Below, one piece after another: positions 47,842 through 56,857 of a stretch of 64,000 nt of DNA. The translations under genes were made by a program, and so were the position numbers. The notes under the pieces are model-generated. The model saw only the letters and a program-made list of their open reading frames with translations. It was not told the origin of the DNA and ran no database searches. Every line of letters begins with the position of its first letter. Positions within the stretch are counted from its first letter, which is position 1. Source of the DNA: Niastella sp966211305 (lineage in GTDB: Bacteria > Bacteroidota > Bacteroidia > Chitinophagales > Chitinophagaceae); NCBI GenBank assembly GCA_966211305.1, contig CBIHPC010000008.1, forward strand, positions 1 to 64,000, in the 5' to 3' direction.

Positions 47842-49053
47842 TTATTTGATCTTTACTACCCTTATATTATCAAATGCGGCATTGAACCCGGTTGCCATGG
47901 CTGAAGGGGAATTATTGATGAGCCAGATGTGAACACTGCCCGATCCCGAACTGCCTAACAGGTCCTGTAATGACGTTGCCGCTACGCCGGTACCATTATT
48001 GGTAAGGAACATCGATAACGGAATGGAAACTGTTTGCCATCCCGAGGTTGAATAATTGAAAGTATTTCCGTTTGCATCCTTCCAGGGCTCGTAACGGCCA
48101 ACATAAGCCGTACTATAATCTTTTACCACAAAGATCGATCCGCCGTTCCAGGGACCGGGTACGTTTACTTCAAATTTCAGTGCATAGTCGCCAACAGGAA
48201 CGTTCAGGCTGTCGACCGGTACCCATTGGGTACCATTGGTATTGATGCTGCGTCCTCCATTCCACCAGCTCCACTCGTTGGGACTTAATGGCGGATCGGT
48301 CATGATCGCATAAGTACCCCTGTTACCCATAAAAAGCGGATCATTATTGCTGGTACCGGTGGCTCCCCAGCTATAAGTGTTTACATCATCAAAATTGCAC
48401 AGGGCGCCGGTGGTTACATCGTTCATATTAAATACAGTGGAGGCCGTTCCTGATTCGGTAGTGATCACCAGCGGGGCGCTTTGTGTGAGCGAAGGAACAA
48501 TAAACCCAACCGATGTACCGTCATCGGCTTCCTTCCAGCTGCTTACTGCAGAACCGGCAAATGAGATGCTTTTTATGAAAAAGAAATTCAGGCCGAACAC
48601 GCGCACCGAATCGCCGGCATTGGCATTCTCGTTTGAAACTGCAGTAATAGTGGGCGGCGGCGCTACTATATTGAAGGTAAAGGTCGTTGATCCGTTGGGG
48701 GTAACATACCGGATGGTATTGAGTTGATCGGCAGCTACCGAAGGGAACGGGATCACGGCAGGTGCCTGCACAGCGGCGCTGGCATCTGAAAACAGTGCGC
48801 TGTTAAATGAGGCCGGAACGCCATTGAAAAATATTTGAGTGGCGCCATTTAAGTTGTGCCCCTCCAATACGATCCATTGCCCGGGTATAAGGCTGTTGAG
48901 AACAGAGTCGCCCGGTGAAAGCGCAAAATTGCGAACGCCTGTTATTACGGGGCCGTTAGAAGTTTCCTTTTTACATGCCGGCAGCGACGCAATGATCACG
49001 GCCAGGCACAACAATATGCAGCAGTGAGCAGATCTATATAATATCTTTTTCAT
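47842..49053 (-). CDS. IPT/TIG-domain surface glycan-binding lipoprotein (SGBP-B-like)
   Basis: The ATG at 49053 (open frame to 49131) gives 403 residues with lipoprotein signal ending IIASLPACKKE. Two IPT/TIG immunoglobulin-like domains follow: VITGVRNFALSPGDSVLNSL, then GQWIVLEGHNLNGATQIFFN, and TITAVSNENANAGDSVRVFG. A C-terminal galactose-binding-like domain of about 200 residues covers GALCNFDDVNTYSWGATG, WSWWNGGRSIN, WVPVDSLNVPVGDYALKFEV, and ends FNAAFDNIRVVKIK. This layout matches SGBP-B-type proteins with a C-terminal xyloglucan-binding-type domain. It follows SusD by 82 bp and should anchor polysaccharide at the surface for the transporter. The ligand is inferred. Confidence 0.88.
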   Translation of the reverse strand: MKKILYRSAHCCILLCLAVIIASLPACKKETSNGPVITGVRNFALSPGDSVLNSLIPGQWIVLEGHNLNGATQIFFNGVPASFNSALFSDASAAVQAPAVIPFPSVAADQLNTIRYVTPNGSTTFTFNIVAPPPTITAVSNENANAGDSVRVFGLNFFFIKSISFAGSAVSSWKEADDGTSVGFIVPSLTQSAPLVITTESGTASTVFNMNDVTTGALCNFDDVNTYSWGATGTSNNDPLFMGNRGTYAIMTDPPLSPNEWSWWNGGRSINTNGTQWVPVDSLNVPVGDYALKFEVNVPGPWNGGSIFVVKDYSTAYVGRYEPWKDANGNTFNYSTSGWQTVSIPLSMFLTNNGTGVAATSLQDLLGSSGSGSVHIWLINNSPSAMATGFNAAFDNIRVVKIK

Positions 49054-49135
49054 TTTTGTCTTTTTTGTTTGACAGGAAAACCAACCCAGTTGTGCCACAC
49101 CTGTACTCAGCGAACAAGCGATGTGGCACACCTGC

Positions 49136-50707
49136 TTAATAATACGCTACCGGCGGTTCCGCCAATTTCGGATTTGCCGTTAATTCGGTAGCAGGTAACG
49201 GCAGGGTAAAAGTATTTATGGTAGCAGGTGTTATAGCTACATTGTACGGAGTTGGTGTAGCGATACCATTGCTGTAAGTAAACAATTGCCGTTTTTGATT
49301 ATTGATAGCACTGATGGCTTTGGGTGCATTGTAATACGAAAGCCGAACAAGATCGAACCAGAAATGGCTTTCATAGGCCAGCTCGATCCTTCTTTCCCTG
49401 AACAGCGTATCCTCAGTGATCAACGGTGCAGGATCTACACCGGCCCTTGTTCTTACCTTATTGAAGTACTTCAACGCTTCTGCATCGGTAGTGGAAGCAT
49501 TGTTGCCCAAAATAGCATCTGCATATACAAGGTACACATCGGCCAGCCTCAGGATGGCATTATGTTCTATAGACGACCACAGGTCCATGGTAGGTGAATT
49601 GTTATCAGCAGCGGTGCCTACTATATGTTTCTTAAGGCTGCATCCTCCTGATTTGAACCCGCCGCCGGCAGCATTCAGTTCGGGATAAAAATCGCCGGTA
49701 AGCATAAACGAAGCTTTCCGTCTTATTGAATCCTGTGCGGTATACATGGTATACAGATCGTAGGTAGGTCCAATGGCGCCGCCCCAGCCACCGCCGCCTG
49801 TTACCAGGTCGCCGCTGGGCGCATACTGCGCCTGTAGCGCATTACCATATGCATAACCCACCCCGGGCGCCCATTGCAACGCAAACAAAGATTCGGGATT
49901 ATCGTTGTACTGTGTCCTGAACAAATTATAATAACTGGGCAGCAGCGATAAGCCGCTTTTATTGCACACATTGCCGGCATACAGTTTAGCGCTGTCTAAC
50001 AGTGCCTGGTTGCGGTTCATATTCTGATCAAGACCGGCCCAGGTTAAATATACCTTGCTCAACATGCCCTGCGCCGACCAGGTGGTTACCCTGCCGGGCG
50101 CATCCGTAACCGGAAGATGCTGAGCTGCATACGTGAGATCGTTAGCAATGAACTTATATACATCGGGCACGGTGTTACGGCGTACCAGCGGTGAATCTAT
50201 CAGCCTGGTATTGTCTTCAATTAAAGGTATGGCGCCCCACAACTGTACCAGGTGAAAATATGCGGTTGCGCGAATGAACTTTGCTTCGGCCAGCGCGGCA
50301 TTCACATCTTTTTCCGGAATAGTGGCAGGCGATTTCGCCCTGATGGAATTGATGGTAACATTGCAATGCGCAACGATCTTGAAAAAGCCGCGCCAGGTAT
50401 TGGCAAGCTGGCTGTTATCGCCGGTAATGGAGAAAGTAGTGAACTGCACCAGATCGGCATTGTAAGGTTGCATCATATTACCGCTCAGGATATCGCCTAT
50501 GCCCAAATAGGGGAAATAGATCCAGTCGAACCAGATAGGACCGCCATACAGGCCGGCTGTAGCCAGCCGCAGGTCTGCGGCGGTTTGATAAAAATTATCT
50601 GACGTAACCTGTGACAACGATGGGCGGTCGAGAAAACTTTTCCGGCAACTCACGGTAACAGCCAGCGCAAACAGCAGGGGAATTATTATTTTATATGTTG
50701 ATTTCAT
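49136..50707 (-). CDS. SusD/RagB-family outer-membrane lipoprotein
   Basis: This 523-residue protein has signal MKSTYKIIIPLLFALAVTVS and lipobox SCRKSFLDRP. SusD features are NFYQTAADLRLATAGLYGGP, AEAKFIRATAYFHLVQLWGA with IPLI, ILRLADVYLVYADAILGNNA, and FRERRIELAYESHFWFDLVR. It ends ELTANPKLAEPPVAYY. It follows the SusC gene by 11 bp and is the partner of that (frameshifted) transporter. It appears intact, as does the glycan-binding protein after it, so the operon itself is not generally decayed. Confidence 0.95.
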   Translation of the reverse strand: MKSTYKIIIPLLFALAVTVSCRKSFLDRPSLSQVTSDNFYQTAADLRLATAGLYGGPIWFDWIYFPYLGIGDILSGNMMQPYNADLVQFTTFSITGDNSQLANTWRGFFKIVAHCNVTINSIRAKSPATIPEKDVNAALAEAKFIRATAYFHLVQLWGAIPLIEDNTRLIDSPLVRRNTVPDVYKFIANDLTYAAQHLPVTDAPGRVTTWSAQGMLSKVYLTWAGLDQNMNRNQALLDSAKLYAGNVCNKSGLSLLPSYYNLFRTQYNDNPESLFALQWAPGVGYAYGNALQAQYAPSGDLVTGGGGWGGAIGPTYDLYTMYTAQDSIRRKASFMLTGDFYPELNAAGGGFKSGGCSLKKHIVGTAADNNSPTMDLWSSIEHNAILRLADVYLVYADAILGNNASTTDAEALKYFNKVRTRAGVDPAPLITEDTLFRERRIELAYESHFWFDLVRLSYYNAPKAISAINNQKRQLFTYSNGIATPTPYNVAITPATINTFTLPLPATELTANPKLAEPPVAYY

Positions 50708-50718
50708 ATGGTTCTTAT

Positions 50719-53700
50719 TTACTTGGTTAACGCAAGGTTGGCTCCTATTGTAAATACGCGCGGCTGCGGATAAAAGCCATTATCTACACCGGCCAGCAGC
50801 GGGTTCCAGGAACCGATCTCAGGGTCCATGCCTTTATACTTCGAAATAATGAATGCATTGGTCACATTGAAATATACCCTTAAAGAATGCGTGCACTTTC
50901 GATAACAGTTTTTCTGGTAACGTATAGCCCAGCGAGATATTCTTGCAACGGACGAATGTGCCGTCTTCGATATACCTGTCGGATATACGCTCGTTATCAT
51001 TACCGCTGCTCTGGCTTATTCTTACAATGTTTGTGGTGGGATTAGCCACATATACGTTATTTACATCGGTAGCCGACCCGTTTTTATCGATCATCTCCAG
51101 CCGTGCATAATCGAGCACCGATTTGAAGTAACCGAAGTTCTGATTGGGATTATCGCCATTGATGCGCAATGTGTTCAATACTTTATTGCCGATATTGGCG
51201 CTGAAGAAAAAGTTGAGGTCGAAATTCCTGTACGAGAAAGTGTTATTAAAACCAAGCTGAAACTTTGGAATGGGAGAACCTAAATACGTTTGATCGTGCT
51301 GATCGATGACCGTGTCGCCGTTCAGGTCGCGAAACTTTACATCACCCAGCCAAACACCGCCTGTTGTAGGCGTGATGGGTAATTTCACTCCTGTGGTAGG
51401 GTTCACAGGAATGGCGGGATGTGTTTTAAAATCCTCTGCCCCCATGAACAGGCCATCGGTCTGGTAGCCCCAGAATTCACCGATGGAACGGCCCACAACC
51501 GATTTGGCGGCGATGGTGGTACCATAGTAACCATATAATGCCGCACCATCTGAGTTAAGCGCGAGGATCTTATTGGTATTATGCGATACGGTCACATCTG
51601 TTTTCCAGGTAAAGTTCTTGTTCTTTATATTCACCGAACTGATCCGCAGATCGAATCCTTTGTTGCTGACTGCAGCGATGTTCTTGTAAGGAGCGGCCAG
51701 CGAACCCGGCGACCAGCTGGTAGAAGGGATGGTGCCGGAATATAAAGGAAGGGGCAGACTTAATAAAAGTCCGTCTGTTTTGCGGTCGTAATAATCAACT
51801 GAAAAACTGATGCGCCAGTTAAACAATGCACCATCCAGGCCAACATTCGCATATTTTGTTTTCTCCCATTGTACTAACGGGTTGGGTAAATTTCCAGCCA
51901 GTTGCGATATACCCGATAAACCGGTGGAAATGGAATTTAAAGAAGCTACATAACTGTTGTCGGCAATGTTCTGGTTATTGGTAAGCCCATACCCAACCCG
52001 CAGCTTCAGCTCATTTACGGCGGTCACCTGTTTAAAGAAATCTTCGTTGTTGATCTTCCACGCAAGTGCGCCCGACCAGGTGGCTACCCAGCGGTTGCCG
52101 GGTGCAAATTTCGAAGAACCATCATAGCGGATATTTCCCGTGAGCAGGTACCTGTCGTTGTAAGCAAAATTAAGCCGGCCGAAATACGACTCCTGGGCGT
52201 TTTGTCCTTTATCGCCTGTATTCGTTGCCGTTGTGGCATCGCCGCTGTTGATAGCCTGCACGTTGTTCGAAGGGAAGTTTTTGCGGGTAGCGGAAACATT
52301 TTCGAAGGTGCTTAGCTGCGCTTCGTGCCCCAGCAGGGCATTCACATTATATTTATTGGCGAACAACCGGTTATAGGTTACATAGTTCCTGAGCGTTGTA
52401 TAATAGTTCTGCCCGTAGTTATACCTTGAAGTATTTACTTTATTAACCACGTTGCCCATGGTGTAGGTGGGGGTGAAATGGTCCTGTGTACCAAAATCAA
52501 AACTGCCCGATACTTCATTCCTGAGCGTGAGGTCGCGGGTAAAAGCTATTTCCGCATAGGCGTTGCCGAATACCTGGCTGCGCTTTTTCTGGTCTTTTAT
52601 GATAAGCGCAATGGCATACGGGTTCGATGCATATGCGCCGTATATATTGGGATCGTTGCCACCCCAGCTTCCATCGGCATTCTGCACATTTACATCAGGC
52701 GTTTGCATAAGCGCCGTTGAAATAACGTTCGAATTGGTGGTATTCACTTTTTCGCCGATGCGCACCAGTTGCAGGCTGATACCTGTTTTGAGCCAACTGG
52801 TCGTTTTGTTATCGAGGTTCAGCCGCACCGAAGCGCGGGTAAAATTCGATCCCAGCGCAATGCCCTCCTGCTGAAAATAAGAACCGGAAAGGAGATATTG
52901 TGTTCTGTTATCACCACCGGCAACCGTAATACTGTGGTTTTGCATGGGGGCGTTCCTGAACAAAACCTTTTGCCAGTTGGTGCCTTCACCAAGGTACTGT
53001 GGGTTGGTGAACTGGGGCCGGAGATCGTACCCGATAACAGCCGATTTTTCATTCATGAACTGTGCATATTCCCGCAGGTTCATGGTAGCATATTCCTTTG
53101 GCAACTGCTGTTTACCGGCGTACATATCGTAGGTAATTTTTGGCGGACCGGCCTGCCCTCTTTTGGTAGTTATAATGATAACGCCATTGGTAGCCTGTGA
53201 TCCGTAGATGGCGGTGGCCGATGCATCTTTTAACACATCGATCGATTCCACTTCAGAAGGATTGATACCCGCCAATGGATTGGTGCCGCTGCCGCCGATT
53301 CCGGTTCCGCCGATAATAACGCCATCGATCACATAAAGCGGCGGGTTATTACCAAAGGAAGATAAACCGCGGATCTGTATGGAAACAGCGCCGCCGGGCT
53401 GGCCGGAGATCTGCTGCACAACAGCGCCGGGCACCCTGCCCTGCAACGCCTGGTCAATCGTAGCCGGCTGCACTTTCCTTATATCATCCCCGGAAACGGA
53501 TGAGATGGCGCCGGTAATATCCTTACGTTTTGATTTTCCGTAACCAATTACCACTACATCGTCGAGCTGAATAGTCTTCTGTTCAAGCTTAACTTCCACT
53601 TTATTGCTCTTACCTACCTTAACTTCTTTCTGCAGATAGCCGATCATACTTATTATCAACACATCTCCCTGTTTTGCGTCGATAGTAAAGGAGCCATTGT

Positions 53701-53899
53701 GGTCGGAAGAAGCGCTGGAGTTGGTGCCGGTAATAAAAATGGTAGCGTCCTGTATGGGCCTGCTGTCGGACGAAGCGAAAACTTTACCGGTGATCTTTTT
53801 CAAACTGCCTTTTTCCTGTGCCTGGCCCGAAATGCCCAGGAGCAAACAGGAGATACTCCATAGCAGTACTCTTTTTTGTACAATCGTTAGTAATCTCAT
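50719..53899 (-). CDS. SusC/RagA-family TonB-dependent transporter with a frameshift near the 3' end
   Basis: From the ATG at 53899 the protein has a signal ending LLLGISGQAQ and a carboxypeptidase-regulatory-like domain (ITGKVFASSDSRPIQDATIF). The plug has VVIGYGKSKRKDITGAISSV, IQIRGLSSFG and LKDASATAIYGSQATNGVII. The barrel is open to residue about 1006. Near 50880-50890 the frame shifts: the first frame ends KLLSKVHAFFKG... with a stop at 50834, while the expected ending (LRVYFNVTNAFIISKYKGMD, then GVDNGFYPQPRVFTIGANL) is in another frame and stops at 50719. One extra T, or two lost bases, in the TTCTTTA tract would explain it. The last beta-strands needed for outer-membrane assembly would be lost unless this is a sequencing error or the frame is recovered. 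Confidence 0.9.
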
Positions 53900-54146
53900 A
53901 AGCAAACAATTACGTTAGCATTAAAAAATAAACTGTTGAATTTTGGTCTTTGAAATTTTCAGTAGGGACAGGATCCTGCCTCACAAATCTTCTTTGATGA
54001 TTTGATAAGTTATAGTTTAAGAGAAACAGTTGTCAGGAAGGGCATAAATGGCGCCCGGAAGGCATTGAACACAGAAGGGCATAGAACGCCCAAAAATGGC
54101 ATTGGCAGCAATTTCATATGAAGCAATTGAAGGTTAATTAATAGTA
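53900..54146 (-). promoter_or_regulatory. Long leader of the SusC-SusD-SGBP operon
   Basis: About 250 nt lie between the -7 box of promoter B and the SusC start. The leader holds a 35-codon ORF (54010-54117). Within it is a cluster of three short direct repeats on the plus strand (GGAAGGGCATA, GGAAGGCATTG, GAAGGGCATAG, about 20 bp apart, within 54037-54090). The palindrome CAGGATCCTG lies near 53965. The role of this leader is not known. Confidence 0.4.
54010..54117 (-). other. Short leader ORF downstream of promoter B
   Basis: An ATG 30 nt downstream of the promoter B -7 box opens a 35-codon frame (MKLLPMPFLGVLCPSVFNAF, ending FLTTVSLKL). Its first bases, TTGCTTCATATGAAATTG, closely match the true GH31 start in copy C (TTGCTTGATATGAAATTA). 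It may be a leader peptide, or the vestige of a gene start copied together with the promoter. No homology is recognised. Confidence 0.3.
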
Positions 54147-54240
54147 GTAAAATTATCATTATGCCCGTTTATTCAGGGCCGTCAAATGTTGCAACTGATG
54201 GTACGAAATGTTACAAACGAATGATTTTCACAGATATTCT
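54147..54240 (-). promoter_or_regulatory. Promoter module B: 22-bp direct repeat operator plus -7 box
   Basis: AAATGTTGCA (54184-54193) and AAATGTTACA (54206-54215) repeat with a 22-bp period. The minus-strand box ATAATTTTAC occupies 54156-54147. The first repeat begins 28 bp beyond the outer edge of the box. A further block GATTTTCAC with ATATT starts at 54223, 8 bp after the repeat, and is shared with copy A. It is placed to drive the SusC-SusD-SGBP operon. Confidence 0.75.
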
Positions 54241-54392
54241 CAGAAACAAAAAAGCTACGAGCGTTCTACAGCCCCATAGCGTTCAGTTTCGAAAAGGACG
54301 GCCGGAACCTGACAATTTTTGCTGATTGCGCAGGACCAGCCCCCATATTTGAGGGAATTATAAATTTATTCGCAGTGCTTCGATACATAGCT

Positions 54393-54416
54393 GCATAAAA
54401 AGACTTTCTTTTATGC
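54393..54416 (-). terminator. Possible A+T-rich terminator hairpin after the GH2 operon
   Basis: GCATAAAA (54393-54400) and TTTTATGC (54409-54416) form an 8-bp stem with an 8-nt loop. It sits 27 bp downstream of the GH2 stop on the minus strand. It lacks a GC core, so its function as a terminator is doubtful. Confidence 0.35.
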
Positions 54417-54442
54417 AAATCCTGTATTGACGGGCAAAAGTA

Positions 54443-56857
54443 TTATTCCGCTGTCAATATAGCTGTTGCTACCGGCAGCGATCCGCTTCGGGCAGTGATG
54501 GTTATTTTTCCTTTTTTGTTTGTAGATTGTACAACCGCCAGGCATTTTCCCTGCCAGGCTTCCATATTCTTTCCCTTTAACGGGGTGTGACTTTTCTGAT
54601 CGCCGTTCCCTACCGCCACCAGCTTACCTGCCCCGCTTACTTCGAACGTTACCGTATTGGCCGAAAAAGGGCAGGGTATCCCGCCGGCATCGAGCATTTG
54701 CACGGCTACATAACTCAGGTCCTGCCGGTTCGCCTTCAGTACTTTCCTGTCGGGCGACAGTTTTATTCCAGCCGGCTCGCCAGCGGTTTGAACAGCAAAT
54801 GCAACTTTTTTTCCTTCCGCTGTTATTCCTATAGCTTCCAGTTTGCCCGGTTCATAAGGCACTTCCCAAAAAAGAAAGGCTTCCTTTTTGATATCCCATT
54901 TACGCATCCCCAATGACCTGCCATTTAATTTCAGCTCCACTTCGGGAACGTTGGTATATACATGCACAGCCAGTGTATCACCCGTCTTTTTATGATTCCA
55001 GTGAGTTTGTACCTTTGGCCAACTCCAGAATGAGCATAGATCCTTATTCCGTGCCGTGGTATCGGTTTGGACGGCAAGGTGCACCATGGGTTCGTTGTTC
55101 CAAAGGGCTTTCCTGAACCAGTACGCCGGTTTGGGAAAACCGCACATATCTATCAGGCCGCAGTCGGCGCCCCGCCAGGGCCAGGTTGGCCATTTTTCCC
55201 AGAACTTACAACCGGTTCCTACATCGCCAATACCCGCTTCGCCGATATAATCGAACCCCGTCCAAAGGAATTCACCGGCTACATAATCTTTCAGTTGCCC
55301 TTCGAGCCATTGTTCATAGGTGCGCAACTGCCAGCAATTACCGGGGTGGTAAGGATAGATCACCGTTTCGGAACCAAAGATCACGCGGTTGGGATATTGT
55401 TCATGATCTGCTTTATAGTATGCCTCCTGATAGTTATAACCCACCAGATCGAGTAATGCACCCATTCCGTATGCATTCACATTGAGGATTTCGTTACATG
55501 CCGCTGTAAACGGACGCGTAGTATCATGTTTACGGGCGGCATCGATCAGCATTTTCGTGATCTTCAATGCATTCTCTTTGTTATATTGTTCCCGCACTTC
55601 GTTGCCAATGCTCCAGGCAATAACGGAAGGATGGTTGCGGTCGCGCCTGATCCAGTTTGCAACGTCCTTTTCATACCATTGATTAAAGTGTGCTGCATAA
55701 CCGGCCGGGGTTTTTCCGTCCATCCATTCATCAAAGATCTCGTCAATTACCAAAAATCCAAGGCTGTCGGCAAATGCCAGCAATTCGGGTGATGGCGGGT
55801 TGTGGCTCATGCGGAGCGCATTACAACCCATGCTTTGTAAGATCTTTAAACGACGTTTATACGTACCATCTAATACAGCGGCGCCCAGCGGCCCGCCATC
55901 GTGATGGTTGTTCACGCCTTTCAGTTTCACCAGTTTTCCATTTAAGAAAAATCCTTTGGCGGCATCGAAACGAAAGGTCCTTATACCAAAAGGAGAAATA
56001 TATTTATCCGTCACGGCACCGCCCGATCGTACCTCTACCTGCAACCGATATAAGCCTGGCCGCTCAGTTGACCATAATGCAGGCCTGGCGATGCTGATAT
56101 CTTGATCGATCTTTTGCACCTGGCCGGGTTTTACTTCTACCTTCGTTTCTGCCCGGCCCGCTTCCTTTCCGTGTGCATCTGTGAACCTTGTTACTACAGT
56201 GCACGATTTACTTATGTTGTTATCATTTCGCAATTCTATTGAGATCTCCACGCCGGCCCTTTCTTTATCTGCCTTAACCGTGCGCGCAAAAACACCCCAT
56301 TGATTTATATGTAGTTTGTTTTTCGCAATCAGCCATACGTGCCGGTAAATACCCGAACCGGTATACCATCGCGAATTGGGCTGGCCGGTTGTATTTACTT
56401 TTACCGCAATAATATTCTCCTCCCCTGCCGGTTTCAGCTGCGCTGTAAGATCATAATAAAAGGAAGAATAGCCATATGGCCGGATACCCAGGTAGTGTCC
56501 GTTGATCCATACTTCACTGTTGCGGTAAACGCCATCGAACAGGATGGAAACGTTTTTCCCCGAAAAGCCAGGCGCGGTTTTAAAGTGTTTACGATACCAG
56601 CCAATACCACTATAGGTATAACCGCCGCCTGCACCGGTAGTGCTGGCAGAATCGAAAGGATGTTCTATACTGAAGTCATGTGGCACATCGAGCAGGCGCC
56701 ATTTAGAATCATCGAATTCAGGTCGCTCGGCCCCGGGCCGATCGTTCAACGCAAAGCGCCAGTCGAAATCGAAAGGTATGCCGGTATTATTGATCTCCTG
56801 CGCAATAAGGGAACACCCAAGCAGGAGATGTATGATCAGTGAAATGATTTGTTTCAT
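54443..56857 (-). CDS. GH2 beta-galactosidase-type enzyme
   Basis: This 804-residue protein has signal MKQIISLIIHLLLGCSLIAQ. The GH2 sugar-binding domain (FDFDWRFALNDRPGAE, SGIGWYRKHF, FDGVYRNSEVWINGHYLG) and sandwich are followed by the barrel. Acid/base Glu is in AWSIGNEVREQ near residue 416 and nucleophile Glu in IFGSETVIYPYHPG near 495. A DUF4982-type region (CGFPKPAYWFRKALWNNEPM) and a C-terminal Ig-like domain (GIKLSPDRKVLKANRQDLSY onward) follow. The layout fits Bacteroidota beta-galactosidases that remove galactose from plant glycans. Its ATG overlaps the stop of the preceding GH2 gene by 4 bp (ATGA), which implies coupled translation. Confidence 0.93.
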   Translation of the reverse strand: MKQIISLIIHLLLGCSLIAQEINNTGIPFDFDWRFALNDRPGAERPEFDDSKWRLLDVPHDFSIEHPFDSASTTGAGGGYTYSGIGWYRKHFKTAPGFSGKNVSILFDGVYRNSEVWINGHYLGIRPYGYSSFYYDLTAQLKPAGEENIIAVKVNTTGQPNSRWYTGSGIYRHVWLIAKNKLHINQWGVFARTVKADKERAGVEISIELRNDNNISKSCTVVTRFTDAHGKEAGRAETKVEVKPGQVQKIDQDISIARPALWSTERPGLYRLQVEVRSGGAVTDKYISPFGIRTFRFDAAKGFFLNGKLVKLKGVNNHHDGGPLGAAVLDGTYKRRLKILQSMGCNALRMSHNPPSPELLAFADSLGFLVIDEIFDEWMDGKTPAGYAAHFNQWYEKDVANWIRRDRNHPSVIAWSIGNEVREQYNKENALKITKMLIDAARKHDTTRPFTAACNEILNVNAYGMGALLDLVGYNYQEAYYKADHEQYPNRVIFGSETVIYPYHPGNCWQLRTYEQWLEGQLKDYVAGEFLWTGFDYIGEAGIGDVGTGCKFWEKWPTWPWRGADCGLIDMCGFPKPAYWFRKALWNNEPMVHLAVQTDTTARNKDLCSFWSWPKVQTHWNHKKTGDTLAVHVYTNVPEVELKLNGRSLGMRKWDIKKEAFLFWEVPYEPGKLEAIGITAEGKKVAFAVQTAGEPAGIKLSPDRKVLKANRQDLSYVAVQMLDAGGIPCPFSANTVTFEVSGAGKLVAVGNGDQKSHTPLKGKNMEAWQGKCLAVVQSTNKKGKITITARSGSLPVATAILTAE

